Assembly: GCA_934402125.1 (NCBI GenBank)
Contig: CAKRTY010000008.1
Location: forward strand, 1 to 14,821
DNA: 14,821 bases
Reading direction: 5' to 3'
From: an uncultured Anaerosacchariphilus sp.
Lineage (GTDB): Bacteria; Bacillota; Clostridia; Lachnospirales; Lachnospiraceae
The translations under genes were made by a program, and so were the position numbers. The notes under the pieces were generated by a model that was not told where the DNA came from, searched no databases, and worked only from the letters and a program-made list of their open reading frames with translations. Below, piece by piece: positions 1 to 6,702 of the stretch. Position 1 is the stretch's first letter; each line of letters begins with the position of its first letter.

Positions 1-947
1 GCCTTCCCCTGACCATTTTCCGTATCCGCGAGGAGCACGAGGCGGCTGTCCTGGAGATGGGAATCAGCGACTTCGGGGAGATGACCCGGCTTGCCCGCAT
101 GGCAAAGCCTACGGTCTGCGTGTTGACCAATATCGGTCTCTGCCATCTGGAGAATCTGAAAACCCGGGACGGCATTCTGAAGGCCAAAACCGAGATGTTT
201 GAACAGGCCATGCCCGGCGCTCAGATTATCGTAAACGGCGACGACGACAAGCTGATTACTCTGAAATCCCGGACGCCGAAGCCGACCTTTTTTGGTCTGG
301 ATTCTTCTCTGGATCTCTATGCGGAGCATGTGGAAAATCTGGGACTGGGCGGCAGCCGCTGCGACTTCGTAACAAAAGCGGGCCGTTTTACCGCGCTGAT
401 TCCGATTCCGGGCCACCACATGGTCTATAACGCGCTGGCAGGTACAGCCGTGGGTCTGGCGCTGGGACTGACGCTCCGCGAGATTCAGGCCGGAATCGAA
501 GCGTTACAACCGGTCAGTGGACGCAATCATCTGATTCATACGGAGAAATGGGATATTCTGGACGACTGCTACAACGCCAACCCGGTATCCATGGCAGCTT
601 CCCTGGACGTTCTGACCAACGCTCTGGGACGGAAGGTGGCCATTCTGGGCGATATGGGCGAGCTTGGCGAAAACGAAAAGCTGCTCCATTATAACGTGGG
701 CTGCCATGCGGCAGATGATCAGATCGACGCCATCTTTGCCGTAGGCGAGCTTTCCCGGGAATTGGTAAAGGGTGTACAGGCAAAGGATCCGGAAGGGCGG
801 CTGATCTGCAGGCATTTTGCTACCAAAGCGGAGCTTCTTACGGCACTGCCGCTGCTTCTTCTGCCTGGGGATTCGATTCTGGTAAAGGCCTCCCATTTTA
901 TGGAATTTCCTGAGATTGTAGAGTGGCTGGAGCGCCACGGGAACTAG
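1..947 (+). CDS. murF: UDP-N-acetylmuramoyl-tripeptide--D-alanyl-D-alanine ligase, 5' truncated
   Basis: The reading frame is open from base 3 to a TAG at 945-947, so the gene enters from outside the window; the ATG at 57 is internal. MurF joins D-Ala-D-Ala to the UDP-MurNAc-tripeptide with ATP, the last cytoplasmic step in making the peptidoglycan precursor. The visible part starts in the central Mur-ligase domain with EEHEAAVLEMGISDFGEM, a strong MurF signature. It continues with TNIGLCHLENL, GHHMVYNALA and the C-terminal domain start DDCYNANPVSMAASL, and then GDMGELGE. About 315 residues are present, against roughly 450 in the family, so the N-terminal domain and the P-loop lie outside. 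The gene converges on the anti-sigma gene and shares a terminator with it. Family call is secure. Confidence 0.95.
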   Translation, partial: LPLTIFRIREEHEAAVLEMGISDFGEMTRLARMAKPTVCVLTNIGLCHLENLKTRDGILKAKTEMFEQAMPGAQIIVNGDDDKLITLKSRTPKPTFFGLDSSLDLYAEHVENLGLGGSRCDFVTKAGRFTALIPIPGHHMVYNALAGTAVGLALGLTLREIQAGIEALQPVSGRNHLIHTEKWDILDDCYNANPVSMAASLDVLTNALGRKVAILGDMGELGENEKLLHYNVGCHAADDQIDAIFAVGELSRELVKGVQAKDPEGRLICRHFATKAELLTALPLLLLPGDSILVKASHFMEFPEIVEWLERHGN

Positions 948-964
948 ATAGAAGAGATCGCATA

Positions 965-997
965 AAAAGGGGAAGCTGCTTTCGCGGCTCCCCTTTT
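965..997. terminator. Shared intrinsic terminator between convergent murF and anti-sigma gene
   Basis: The left arm AAAAGGGGAAGC (965-976) pairs with GCTCCCCTTTT (987-997), with one bulged A and a short loop. The A-run on one side and T-run on the other let it act in both directions, which fits the convergent genes that end at 947 (+) and 1011 (-). Confidence 0.8.
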
Positions 998-1010
998 CTC
1001 ATGTACTTTT

Positions 1011-1910
1011 TTATTTTATAAATCCGTCCTGCACGATATCCTGAATCACTTCCGTCGGAATGGTGAATTCCACGCTTCCCATGTACATGGGAGCCACTTC
1101 TCCTTCGTCAAATACGATAACCAGCCTGCCCTCTTCGTTGATGTAGAAGGTGGTGTCCGCTGTAATAGACTTGAAATCCCATTCCGGGATGTCGCTGTCC
1201 AGCCAGTAAGTGACATTCTCATCGGCAGCCATCTGCTCCTTCATCTGCTTCCGGATATTCTCACTGATGGGATCGATGTAATTGACCCCTTCCTTGAATA
1301 TGCCGCTTAAGTTTATCAGCTCTCCGGTCTTTTTATCAATATGGTAAATTTTTACTGTTTCTTCGCCGCTGGCCATGATAACCAGCTTATCAAACCGGAT
1401 AGAGAACAGACGCTCCGAATCGGTAATCACTTTATAGTCCAGATCCACCGCCTGATATCCCTGGCCGTCTGTGGCCTCCACGTCTGCCTGATACTGGGCA
1501 ATAATCTCGTCGGTGTATTCCTGGATGCTCTGGTTGATGGCGTCGGTGCTGTCCTGATTGACGGTGCCGTCTTCATTTTTTACCTCTACCTCCGGCACCT
1601 TAACGTTGGCGTACATCTGATTGGTGCTGTCCTGATATTCCCGAAAGGTGACAACCTCCGCAATTGCCCCGATCACCGGGATTTTCGCCATGGCGTGGGC
1701 GATATTGGCGCCGGAATTGGCCATGACTGTGATTGCAATAAGGGCTGCCGCAACGGCTCCTCCCGCGGTTTTTGTGAAAACGATCGTTTTATTTCTCTTT
1801 CGTTCCTTCTTTGCCGTCCGGATTCCTGCGTTTACGCGGTTTCGAAGCTCTGCGGGAATGGGGATCTCATGATATTCCTGATTCATTTTTCTTAACCTTT
1901 CATCCTTCAT
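1011..1910 (-). CDS. rsiV: RsiV-like anti-sigma factor, membrane anchored, DUF3298-type C-terminus
   Basis: This 299-residue protein has a cytoplasmic N-terminal segment of about 43 residues (…IPAELRNRVNAGIRTAKKERKRN) that would hold the sigma factor. One TM helix follows at about 45-63, then a possible signal-peptidase site in AHAMAKIPVIG (71-81), then a long extracellular domain. The C-terminal half (about 200-295, with GELINLSGIFKEGVNY and PMYMGSVEFTIPTEVI) resembles the DUF3298 domain of RsiV. In Bacillus, RsiV binds lysozyme and is then cut by signal peptidase and RasP to release SigV. The start overlaps the end of the sigma gene by 11 bases, with AAGGAG nine bases upstream inside that gene, so translation is probably coupled. 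Lysozyme as the ligand is inferred from the family; no oatA or pdaV target gene is in the window. Confidence 0.8.
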   Translation of the reverse strand: MKDERLRKMNQEYHEIPIPAELRNRVNAGIRTAKKERKRNKTIVFTKTAGGAVAAALIAITVMANSGANIAHAMAKIPVIGAIAEVVTFREYQDSTNQMYANVKVPEVEVKNEDGTVNQDSTDAINQSIQEYTDEIIAQYQADVEATDGQGYQAVDLDYKVITDSERLFSIRFDKLVIMASGEETVKIYHIDKKTGELINLSGIFKEGVNYIDPISENIRKQMKEQMAADENVTYWLDSDIPEWDFKSITADTTFYINEEGRLVIVFDEGEVAPMYMGSVEFTIPTEVIQDIVQDGFIK

Positions 1911-2394
1911 AGAGCAATTCTCCTTCCGTTAATTCCACTCTGAGCTTTTTCAGGCTTCGATAAAGTATGGTTTTCACCGTGTTCGTATTTTCCTGGAGCG
2001 TCCGGGCAATGTCCTCCAGCTTCTGATCCTCGAAAAACCGCAGCACAATCACTGCCTTTTCCCTGGGCTCCAGAATATTCAGGGCCTCCAGGGTATCGAA
2101 ATCCTGATAGGTATCTTCCTTTCCGGTCTCTCCTGCTTCCTCCAGTCCGGTTTCATTCTTTCTGCTGCGGATCAGATCCACAGCAGTATTCATGACAATG
2201 CGCCAGAGCCATGTCCGGATATAGGCTTCCTGCTGCACTTTGCCCGCGTTTTTGATGGCCTTGTATACACTTTCCTGTACGATGTCCAGGGCATCTTCTT
2301 CGTTTCTTACATAAGAGTAGGCCAGCCGGTACATGGCTTCATAATTGTCCAGAATCTGGTCTTCTACTTTTTGCTGTAAGGATGCTGTTTTCAT
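1900..2394 (-). CDS. sigV: ECF RNA polymerase sigma factor, SigV-like
   Basis: This 164-residue protein has the compact ECF layout. Region 2 is at about 17-80 (YEAMYRLAYSYVRNEEDALD, VQESVYKAI, then IRTWLWRIVMNTAVDLIRSR). Region 4 is at about 105-155 (LEPREKAVIVLRFFEDQKLEDIA, then NTVKTILYRSLKKLR, a helix-turn-helix). No sigma regions 1 or 3 are present. It lies directly before the RsiV-like anti-sigma gene and overlaps it by 11 bases. The start at 2394 is the only in-frame choice that keeps region 2 whole; AAAGGAG is rather far upstream (13 bases), so initiation may be weak. An ECF-type promoter precedes it and suggests autoregulation. The SigV subgroup is inferred from its partner and promoter; the ECF class itself is certain. 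Confidence 0.88.
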   Translation of the reverse strand: MKTASLQQKVEDQILDNYEAMYRLAYSYVRNEEDALDIVQESVYKAIKNAGKVQQEAYIRTWLWRIVMNTAVDLIRSRKNETGLEEAGETGKEDTYQDFDTLEALNILEPREKAVIVLRFFEDQKLEDIARTLQENTNTVKTILYRSLKKLRVELTEGELLYEG

Positions 2395-2431
2395 CTTCTG
2401 TCCCGTTCTCCTTTCCTTCCATTCTATCTGT

Positions 2432-2460
2432 TAGACGGCAGAAACCTTGAAATAGTTTTA
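2432..2460 (-). promoter_or_regulatory. ECF-type autoregulatory promoter of the sigV-rsiV pair
   Basis: Read on the minus strand, TAAAAC (2455-2460) is followed after exactly 17 bases by CGTCTA (2432-2437). The CGTC -10 core and AAC-containing -35 match known Bacillus ECF promoters of the SigV/SigX/SigM/SigW type. The start codon is 37 bases below the -10. Autoregulation is typical of such loci and is inferred here. Confidence 0.7.
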
Positions 2461-2483
2461 AAAAATATCATTTTATTTCTGCT

Positions 2484-2541
2484 ATAAAAATTACCCTGAA
2501 GAAAAGCCTGTGTCAACCGGCATTTTCTGTCAGGGTAATTT
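2484..2541 (-). terminator. Very long hairpin terminator of the zinc-ribbon/TPM operon
   Basis: TCAGGGTAATTT (2530-2541) and AAATTACCCTGA (2488-2499) are a perfect 12-base inverted repeat. Inside it, AGAAAA/TTTTCT and GCC/GGC extend the stem to about 21 pairs with single-base bulges and a 10-base loop. On the minus strand it is followed by a T-run (TTTTTAT). It begins 20 bases after the TPM gene stop and lies upstream of the sigV promoter, so it insulates the two operons. Confidence 0.8.
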
Positions 2542-2560
2542 CAAATTCTCTCTATCGCTT

Positions 2561-3358
2561 TTAGAAGCTGTGACCTCCGCCGGAATCACCTCCGCCACTG
2601 TATCCGCCTCCGCCGGAATCGCTTCCGCCGCCGGATCCGGAGCTTTCAGCTTCCGTAAACGTGTAGGTACGGATACACTGCTTGGACACCTTCAGTTTAA
2701 ACCGGTTGGTATCAAAGGGAGTCATCCGCACTTTTTCTTTTTTGACGGTCATACTCCGGGCTGCTCTCAGATACAGGTAGTTGAGCAGGAAGCCCAGGAT
2801 AATCGCCAGGAACAGGTTGTTGATCCGCTGCATGGGCCGCCAGATGCTGCTGCCGGTGAGAAGTCTCTGGCACTGCTCAAAGGCTCCGATGGCACAATCG
2901 TCGTAGCGTTTGGCGCTGGCCAGCCGATAGATATTATCTGTAATGGAGTTGGCGTCCCGGTTGCGGATAATATGCCGGGTGGGACCGGTGCAGTACAGAT
3001 AGATCTCCCTGTGATACATATCAATGGTGAACATGACCACAGGAGCCTTTTTGGAGCTGCCGTAGTATCCCGCGCAGACCTTTTCACAGACCGCTGCCGT
3101 AGTGGAAGCCTCCTTTTCCTCTGTGGTATAGAAGATGACGTTGGCGTACTCGGAGATGGGCTCCATACTGGCCAGAACCGCTTCTTTTTCATCGTCGCCC
3201 ACCAGTTCTGCCTGATCCTCGTAAATGATATCGTACGGATCCGTCGCCAAAACAGTTTTATTTCCAATGAGCAGACTGCCAAGCCCAACGCCCAATACCA
3301 CCGCGCAGGCAATCCCCATTTTCCAAAGAAAGCTCTTTTTCTCTTTTCTTCTACTCAC
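2561..3358 (-). CDS. TPM-domain membrane protein with Gly/Ser-rich C-terminal tail
   Basis: This protein has 265 residues from a GTG start at 3358. It has a basic N-terminus and a TM helix or signal anchor at about 11-32. A TPM domain follows at about 45-170 (DQAELVGDDEKEAVLASM, VVMFTIDMYHREIYLYCTG), then a second TM helix at about 182-200, a basic stretch, and a tail of GGG/S repeats ending GGGHSF. This is the YgcG-type layout; TPM domains face the extracytoplasmic side and some, such as plant TLP18.3, have phosphatase activity and act in membrane-complex repair. A TTG at 3385 would extend the frame, but AAAGGAGGG lies eight bases before the GTG, so the GTG is preferred. It overlaps the stop of the zinc-ribbon gene by eight bases, so the two are co-translated. 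Exact function unknown. Confidence 0.8.
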   Translation of the reverse strand: MSRRKEKKSFLWKMGIACAVVLGVGLGSLLIGNKTVLATDPYDIIYEDQAELVGDDEKEAVLASMEPISEYANVIFYTTEEKEASTTAAVCEKVCAGYYGSSKKAPVVMFTIDMYHREIYLYCTGPTRHIIRNRDANSITDNIYRLASAKRYDDCAIGAFEQCQRLLTGSSIWRPMQRINNLFLAIILGFLLNYLYLRAARSMTVKKEKVRMTPFDTNRFKLKVSKQCIRTYTFTEAESSGSGGGSDSGGGGYSGGGDSGGGHSF

Positions 3359-4943
3359 GGTTATGCCCTCCTTTATAAAGCTCAAACTGCGGCATGGGCC
3401 GGGAACAGCTTAAGTTGTAATCCCGGATAATTTCCAGAAGCATCAGGATATCCACGCCGAAGGCCGCCAGGATCACTGCATAATACCACAGATCCTCTAC
3501 CGGGTTTACATAAGCTGTCACGCCCAGCAGCAACGTCGCCAGCAGGCAAAGCCAGTCCACAGGCAGAGTCCGGGTCCGGTTTTTCCAGAGCTTCGTCCGC
3601 TTCGGCGTATCCTTCAGAATGAGCACCAGCTGGAACACTGCGGATACCAGCGCCAGGAACACCTTCAGGGACTTGCCGCTCTCCGTGTAGGCCGTATCAC
3701 AGAAGGCCACTAAGATAAAGGTAATCAGGAAAATGCCGATGGGCGTACCAATGACAGAGGCCACTATAATCAGCGGAATCTTCCATTTTTCATTGCTCAG
3801 GCGTTTCTTCCGGCGTCTCTTCTTTACCCGGTATTCCCGGGCAACCTCTCTCTGATAAAGTCTCTTGATGTTGGAATGCCACAGCAGGCACAGCACCAGG
3901 TTAAACAGGGCTGTGATTCCCAGCATGGTCTTTGCCGTAAACATCAGATCCTGAAACAGGCTGAATATCACAAATAACACAGCCGCCAGAATCAGGGATG
4001 TGATTGTAAATTTTTTACTGTCCACGGGAACGTCACAGCTGATATTCGCATTTCGCCCGTCGATGGCCGCATAGGCTACACGCCCTCTGTTCCGATAGGA
4101 CATGAACCAGACCGGCTTCAGCACGTCGCCCGCATAACGGGTATGCAGAACCGGTTCCCGTTTGGCCCGGGTGACATCCATACCGGCCAGGTTAGCATTT
4201 AACTGATCCTCCAGCTTCTGTCCGGCCACAGTCTCGGCATACGGCTCATAGACCTCCGGCGGTACGTCGGCAGTGTCCGCATAGAAATCGCAGAGAAAGC
4301 CCGGCGCGAAAACCCGGCCGCTTCCCCGGTCAATCCCGTCCTGAATCCACTCGCTCTGCTCGTCCGGAAAAGAGGAAGAAGCCGCATGGGTGATATCCGT
4401 CACCTTTCCGGAGGCCTCGATATTCATATCCCATTCCTTTACCGTATAGTGCCGTCTTCCTTTTTTCTTGCCGTTATAAGTGGTAGTCTTTCCCTTCATC
4501 TGGTACGCGCCCTCCGCCTCCGCTTCATAGGAATGAGAGGGGACGTAGATTCCGCGGAATTCATGCTCCGCCTCCGGATTCTTATATTCCTCCGGCACAT
4601 AGGCGCACCGATTCACAAAATCCCGGAACCGCTTCCTGCAGTCTGACTTGTCCACGGTAAATGGAAAAATCCGGAAAGGCACCTTGATCTGCTCCGTCCG
4701 CTGCTGCAGTACCGCAGACGCGCCGCAGTAGCTGCAAAAGCCCGCAATGGTATGGTCATTGGTGTAAATCTCGCCGCCGCACTGGGGGCAGCGGAAGGCC
4801 TGGATCTCGTACAAATCCTGTTCCGCGTCCTTCTCTCGCTTGATCGAATCCACATCAAAGCTGCTGCGGCAGCTTCCGCAGCGCAGTCTTCCCAGCTTAA
4901 TATCGTACAGCAGTTCACTGCCGCAATTAGGGCATCCGTACAT
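3351..4943 (-). CDS. Membrane protein with two N-terminal zinc ribbons and about six TM helices
   Basis: This 530-residue protein starts at ATG 4943. Two C4 zinc ribbons are visible: C4/C7 with C22/C25 (CPNCG, RCGSC) and C52/C55 with C70/C73 (CPQCGG, CSYCG). A soluble middle section of about 220 residues follows, with VPFRIFPF, FRGIYVPSHSYEAEAEG and VWFMSYRNRGRVAYAAIDG. About six TM helices come after residue 305, with a very basic loop (KKRRRKKR) between the second and third. Similar proteins are usually called TFIIB-type zinc ribbon-containing or hypothetical membrane proteins; I know of no assigned function. The frame could open at 5054, but GGAGG seven bases before ATG 4943 and the immediate zinc-ribbon start settle the choice. 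It forms an operon with the TPM gene. Confidence 0.75.
   Translation of the reverse strand: MYGCPNCGSELLYDIKLGRLRCGSCRSSFDVDSIKREKDAEQDLYEIQAFRCPQCGGEIYTNDHTIAGFCSYCGASAVLQQRTEQIKVPFRIFPFTVDKSDCRKRFRDFVNRCAYVPEEYKNPEAEHEFRGIYVPSHSYEAEAEGAYQMKGKTTTYNGKKKGRRHYTVKEWDMNIEASGKVTDITHAASSSFPDEQSEWIQDGIDRGSGRVFAPGFLCDFYADTADVPPEVYEPYAETVAGQKLEDQLNANLAGMDVTRAKREPVLHTRYAGDVLKPVWFMSYRNRGRVAYAAIDGRNANISCDVPVDSKKFTITSLILAAVLFVIFSLFQDLMFTAKTMLGITALFNLVLCLLWHSNIKRLYQREVAREYRVKKRRRKKRLSNEKWKIPLIIVASVIGTPIGIFLITFILVAFCDTAYTESGKSLKVFLALVSAVFQLVLILKDTPKRTKLWKNRTRTLPVDWLCLLATLLLGVTAYVNPVEDLWYYAVILAAFGVDILMLLEIIRDYNLSCSRPMPQFELYKGGHNRE
3366..3374 (-). promoter_or_regulatory. Ribosome binding site that fixes the GTG start of the TPM gene
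   Basis: AAAGGAGGG on the minus strand ends seven to eight bases before GTG at 3358. It lies within the last codons of the zinc-ribbon gene. It makes the GTG much more likely than the upstream TTG at 3385. Confidence 0.75.
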
Positions 4944-4950
4944 ACTTTTT

Positions 4951-4955
4951 CCTCC
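4951..4955 (-). promoter_or_regulatory. Ribosome binding site that fixes the zinc-ribbon gene start
   Basis: GGAGG on the minus strand lies seven bases before ATG 4943. It rules out the longer open frame that runs back to 5054, whose extra 37 codons overlap the promoter region. Confidence 0.75.
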
Positions 4956-4980
4956 GTATCTGAAAGCTTGAATTATCTTC

Positions 4981-5009
4981 ATTTTACCAATTTTTGACGC
5001 TTCTGTATA
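4981..5009 (-). promoter_or_regulatory. Sigma-A promoter of the zinc-ribbon/TPM operon
   Basis: On the minus strand, TATACA (5004-5009, 4/6 to consensus) and TAAAAT (4981-4986, 5/6) are 17 bases apart, with TTGG before the -10. Transcription would start about 30 bases before ATG 4943. It overlaps the predicted promoter of the divergent symporter gene. Confidence 0.55.
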
Positions 5010-5011
5010 GT
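4983..5011 (+). promoter_or_regulatory. Sigma-A promoter of the symporter gene
   Basis: TTTACC (4983-4988, 4/6) and TATAGT (5006-5011, 5/6) are 17 bases apart. Each element overlaps the opposite element of the minus-strand promoter. A perfect TTGACA at 5018-5023 also exists but has no usable -10 at the right distance. Confidence 0.45.
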
Positions 5012-5057
5012 TAAAGTTTGACATAAACTGTACAAAGAGCTTCCTTTGGAACATCTT

Positions 5058-6410
5058 ATGTCAACTCTCACTGCTGTCCTGAAAGCCCTGAACCAGCTGC
5101 TCTGGGGCTTCCCCATGCTTCTCCTGCTCTCCGGCACCCATCTCTTTCTGACCTGGAAGACAGATCTGATTCAGAGAAAGCTGCCTCTGGCCATCCGTCT
5201 CTCCCTGACGCCGGAGACAGAGTCTGATACCGGCGGCAATGGCCTTACTCCCTTCGCCGCCCTTTCCACAGCCCTGGCCTCCTCTCTGGGTACCGGCAAT
5301 ATCATCGGCGTAGGGACTGCCATTGCCCTGGGAGGCCCCGGCGCTGTCTTTTGGTGCTGGATTACCGGCTTCTTCGGGATCGCCACCACCTACGCCGAGG
5401 CGCTGCTCTCTCTTCATTACCGTGTCCGCGGGCCGGAGGGAAGCCCCGTCGGCGGGCCCATGTATGTACTGGAACATGTTCTGCGCCGGAAGCGTTCTGC
5501 CCTCCTGTTCGCCCTCTGCGGCGTTCTGGCTTCCTTTGGGATCGGCTGTGCCGTACAGGCTCACGCCATCTCCGACGTGCTTCCGCTCCCGCCCCTGTAT
5601 ACCGGACTTCTCACAGGCTTTTTCACCTGGCTCGTCCTTTTCGGCGGCGTCAGAAGTGTGGCCCGGGTCTGCCAATGGCTGGTTCCCTTTATGACCTTTT
5701 TCTATCTGACCGGCTGCCTGTGTCTTCTCCTGCAAAATCACCGCTTCCTGCTGCCAGCCTGTCGCCTGATTCTGAAATGCGCCTTTCTGCCCCGCTCTGT
5801 CTCCGGCGGCATGGTGGGATCTGGAATGCTGCTGGCTGCCCGTTATGGCGTCGCCCGGGGTCTCTTCACCAATGAAGCCGGCATGGGAAGCGCGCCTCTG
5901 GCCGCTGCCGCCTCCCGCTGTTCTTCTCCTGTCCGTCAGGCTCTGGTAGCCTCTACCGCCACCTTCTGGGATACGGTGGTGATCTGTCTTATCACCGGCC
6001 TGGTCATCGTAAGCCATCTGCTGGCAAAGGAGCCTGGGCTATTGACAACAGACGCCGTCCTCTCCGGCGCGGATTTTACCTGGCGGGCTTTTTCCTCCCT
6101 TCCCCGGTTCGGCCGGCCTATGCTCCTTGTCTCCATCGTCACCTTTGCTTACGCCACCATTCTTGGCTGGTCCTTTTACGGAGAACGGTGTCTGGAATAT
6201 CTTTTTGGAACGAAGGCCTTTTTCCCGTACCGGCTCTGCTGGATTTTCACTCTGGTGTTCGCGCCGGTTCTGAAGCTTTCCCTGATCTTCCAGATCTCGG
6301 ATCTGCTGAACGCGCTGATGGCCTTGCCCAACCTTCTCTCCCTTCTGCTACTGGCAGACGTAATCCGTTCAGAAACCCGCCGGTACTTTGCGAAAAAATC
6401 AGACCCATGA
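5058..6410 (+). CDS. Sodium:alanine symporter family (AGCS) amino-acid transporter
   Basis: This 450-residue, very hydrophobic protein is of normal length for the AGCS (AlsT/DagA) family, which takes up alanine, glycine or sometimes glutamine with Na+ or H+. Diagnostic stretches are TPFAALSTALASSLGTGNI (about 64-82), GVGTAIALGGPGAVFWCW, GGPMYVLE and GLFTNEAGMGSAPLAAA (268-284). The substrate cannot be told from the sequence. ATG 5058 is chosen; a TTG at 5046 would add four residues, and neither has a strong ribosome binding site (GGA seven bases before ATG; AGAG six before TTG). It is divergent from the zinc-ribbon operon, with overlapping promoters, and is monocistronic, ending just before a long hairpin. 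It lies about 6 kb from glutamate dehydrogenase; a link is not shown. Confidence 0.93.
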   Translation: MSTLTAVLKALNQLLWGFPMLLLLSGTHLFLTWKTDLIQRKLPLAIRLSLTPETESDTGGNGLTPFAALSTALASSLGTGNIIGVGTAIALGGPGAVFWCWITGFFGIATTYAEALLSLHYRVRGPEGSPVGGPMYVLEHVLRRKRSALLFALCGVLASFGIGCAVQAHAISDVLPLPPLYTGLLTGFFTWLVLFGGVRSVARVCQWLVPFMTFFYLTGCLCLLLQNHRFLLPACRLILKCAFLPRSVSGGMVGSGMLLAARYGVARGLFTNEAGMGSAPLAAAASRCSSPVRQALVASTATFWDTVVICLITGLVIVSHLLAKEPGLLTTDAVLSGADFTWRAFSSLPRFGRPMLLVSIVTFAYATILGWSFYGERCLEYLFGTKAFFPYRLCWIFTLVFAPVLKLSLIFQISDLLNALMALPNLLSLLLLADVIRSETRRYFAKKSDP

Positions 6411-6419
6411 GACAAACCA

Positions 6420-6477
6420 AAAGGGACTGCCGCTTCTTTTTCGTGTATCCATAACACTTCAGAAGGACAGTCCCTTT
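6420..6477. terminator. Long hairpin between the symporter and the small ORF, probable bidirectional terminator
   Basis: AAAGGGACTG (6420-6429) and CAGTCCCTTT (6468-6477) are perfect 10-base arms. Inner pairs CTTCT/AGAAG and GTGT/ACAC extend the structure across the 38-base middle. It begins 10 bases after the symporter stop and lies 50 bases beyond the stop of the minus-strand small ORF. T-runs are short (TTT on +, TTTTGGTTT on -), so termination may be incomplete. Confidence 0.6.
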
Positions 6478-6526
6478 CGGTTCTGATTCGATGTCTTCGT
6501 TTCCATGTTTCATTTCTCCGGCTCTT

Positions 6527-6604
6527 TTATAATACCGGCTCCTCCGCAAAGCTCTCATAATACTCCTTAAAGAACTCGTTGATTCTTGCCAAAATCTTCT
6601 TCAT
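6527..6604 (-). CDS. Small 25-residue amphipathic protein, unknown function
   Basis: ATG 6604 to TAA 6527 encodes MKKILARINEFFKEYYESFA plus EEPVL. AAGGAG lies eight bases before the ATG, and a good sigma-A promoter (TTCACA-17-TATAGT) lies further upstream, so the ORF has all the signals of a real gene despite its size. The peptide is rich in charge (four K/R, five E). I4, I8, F11/F12, Y15 and F19 would line one face of a helix, which suggests binding to a membrane or a protein partner. It is divergent from a LysR gene and shares its promoter region, so LysR control is possible. I do not recognise the family. It could instead be a leader ORF or part of a small RNA ending at the 6420-6477 hairpin. 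Confidence 0.6.
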   Translation of the reverse strand: MKKILARINEFFKEYYESFAEEPVL

Positions 6605-6650
6605 AAGTCATGCTCCTTTCTGACTCTGGTTTGTTTTTCTTGTTGTCTTT

Positions 6651-6679
6651 ACTATAGCACCTTGCAATCAGTCTGTGAA
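6651..6679 (-). promoter_or_regulatory. Sigma-A promoter of the 25-residue ORF
   Basis: On the minus strand TTCACA (6674-6679, 5/6) and TATAGT (6651-6656, 5/6) are 17 bases apart. The leader to ATG 6604 is about 40 bases. It overlaps the lysR promoter on the other strand. Confidence 0.65.
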
Positions 6680-6690
6680 ATACATATAAT
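6662..6690 (+). promoter_or_regulatory. Sigma-A promoter of the first lysR gene
   Basis: TTGCAA (6662-6667, 4/6) and a perfect TATAAT (6685-6690) are 17 bases apart. The leader to ATG 6733 is about 36 bases and contains the T-N11-A palindrome. Confidence 0.65.
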
Positions 6691-6702
6691 AAAAGCATAT
6701 TC

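Noticed and set aside
2578..2640. Short-period GC-rich repeat resembling a microsatellite or CRISPR-like repeat
   Set aside because: It encodes the GGG/S tail of the TPM protein, is in frame, and has no unique spacers.
2510..3430. A 306-codon open frame on the plus strand opposite the TPM gene
   Set aside because: It is antisense to a well-supported gene, has no ribosome binding site, runs through the long terminator hairpin and looks like no known family.
5018..5023. A perfect TTGACA as -35 for the symporter
   Set aside because: The bases 16-18 further on (TTCCTT-like) do not resemble a -10, so the TTTACC/TATAGT pair fits better.
5061..6017. A 318-codon open frame on the minus strand opposite the symporter
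   Set aside because: Its composition (G, Q, E and R rich) is the reverse complement of hydrophobic codons, and the plus-strand AGCS motifs are unambiguous.
6247..6558. A 103-codon minus-strand frame overlapping the 25-residue ORF
   Set aside because: It starts inside the small ORF without a ribosome binding site, reads through the hairpin and into the symporter antisense, and shows no domain.
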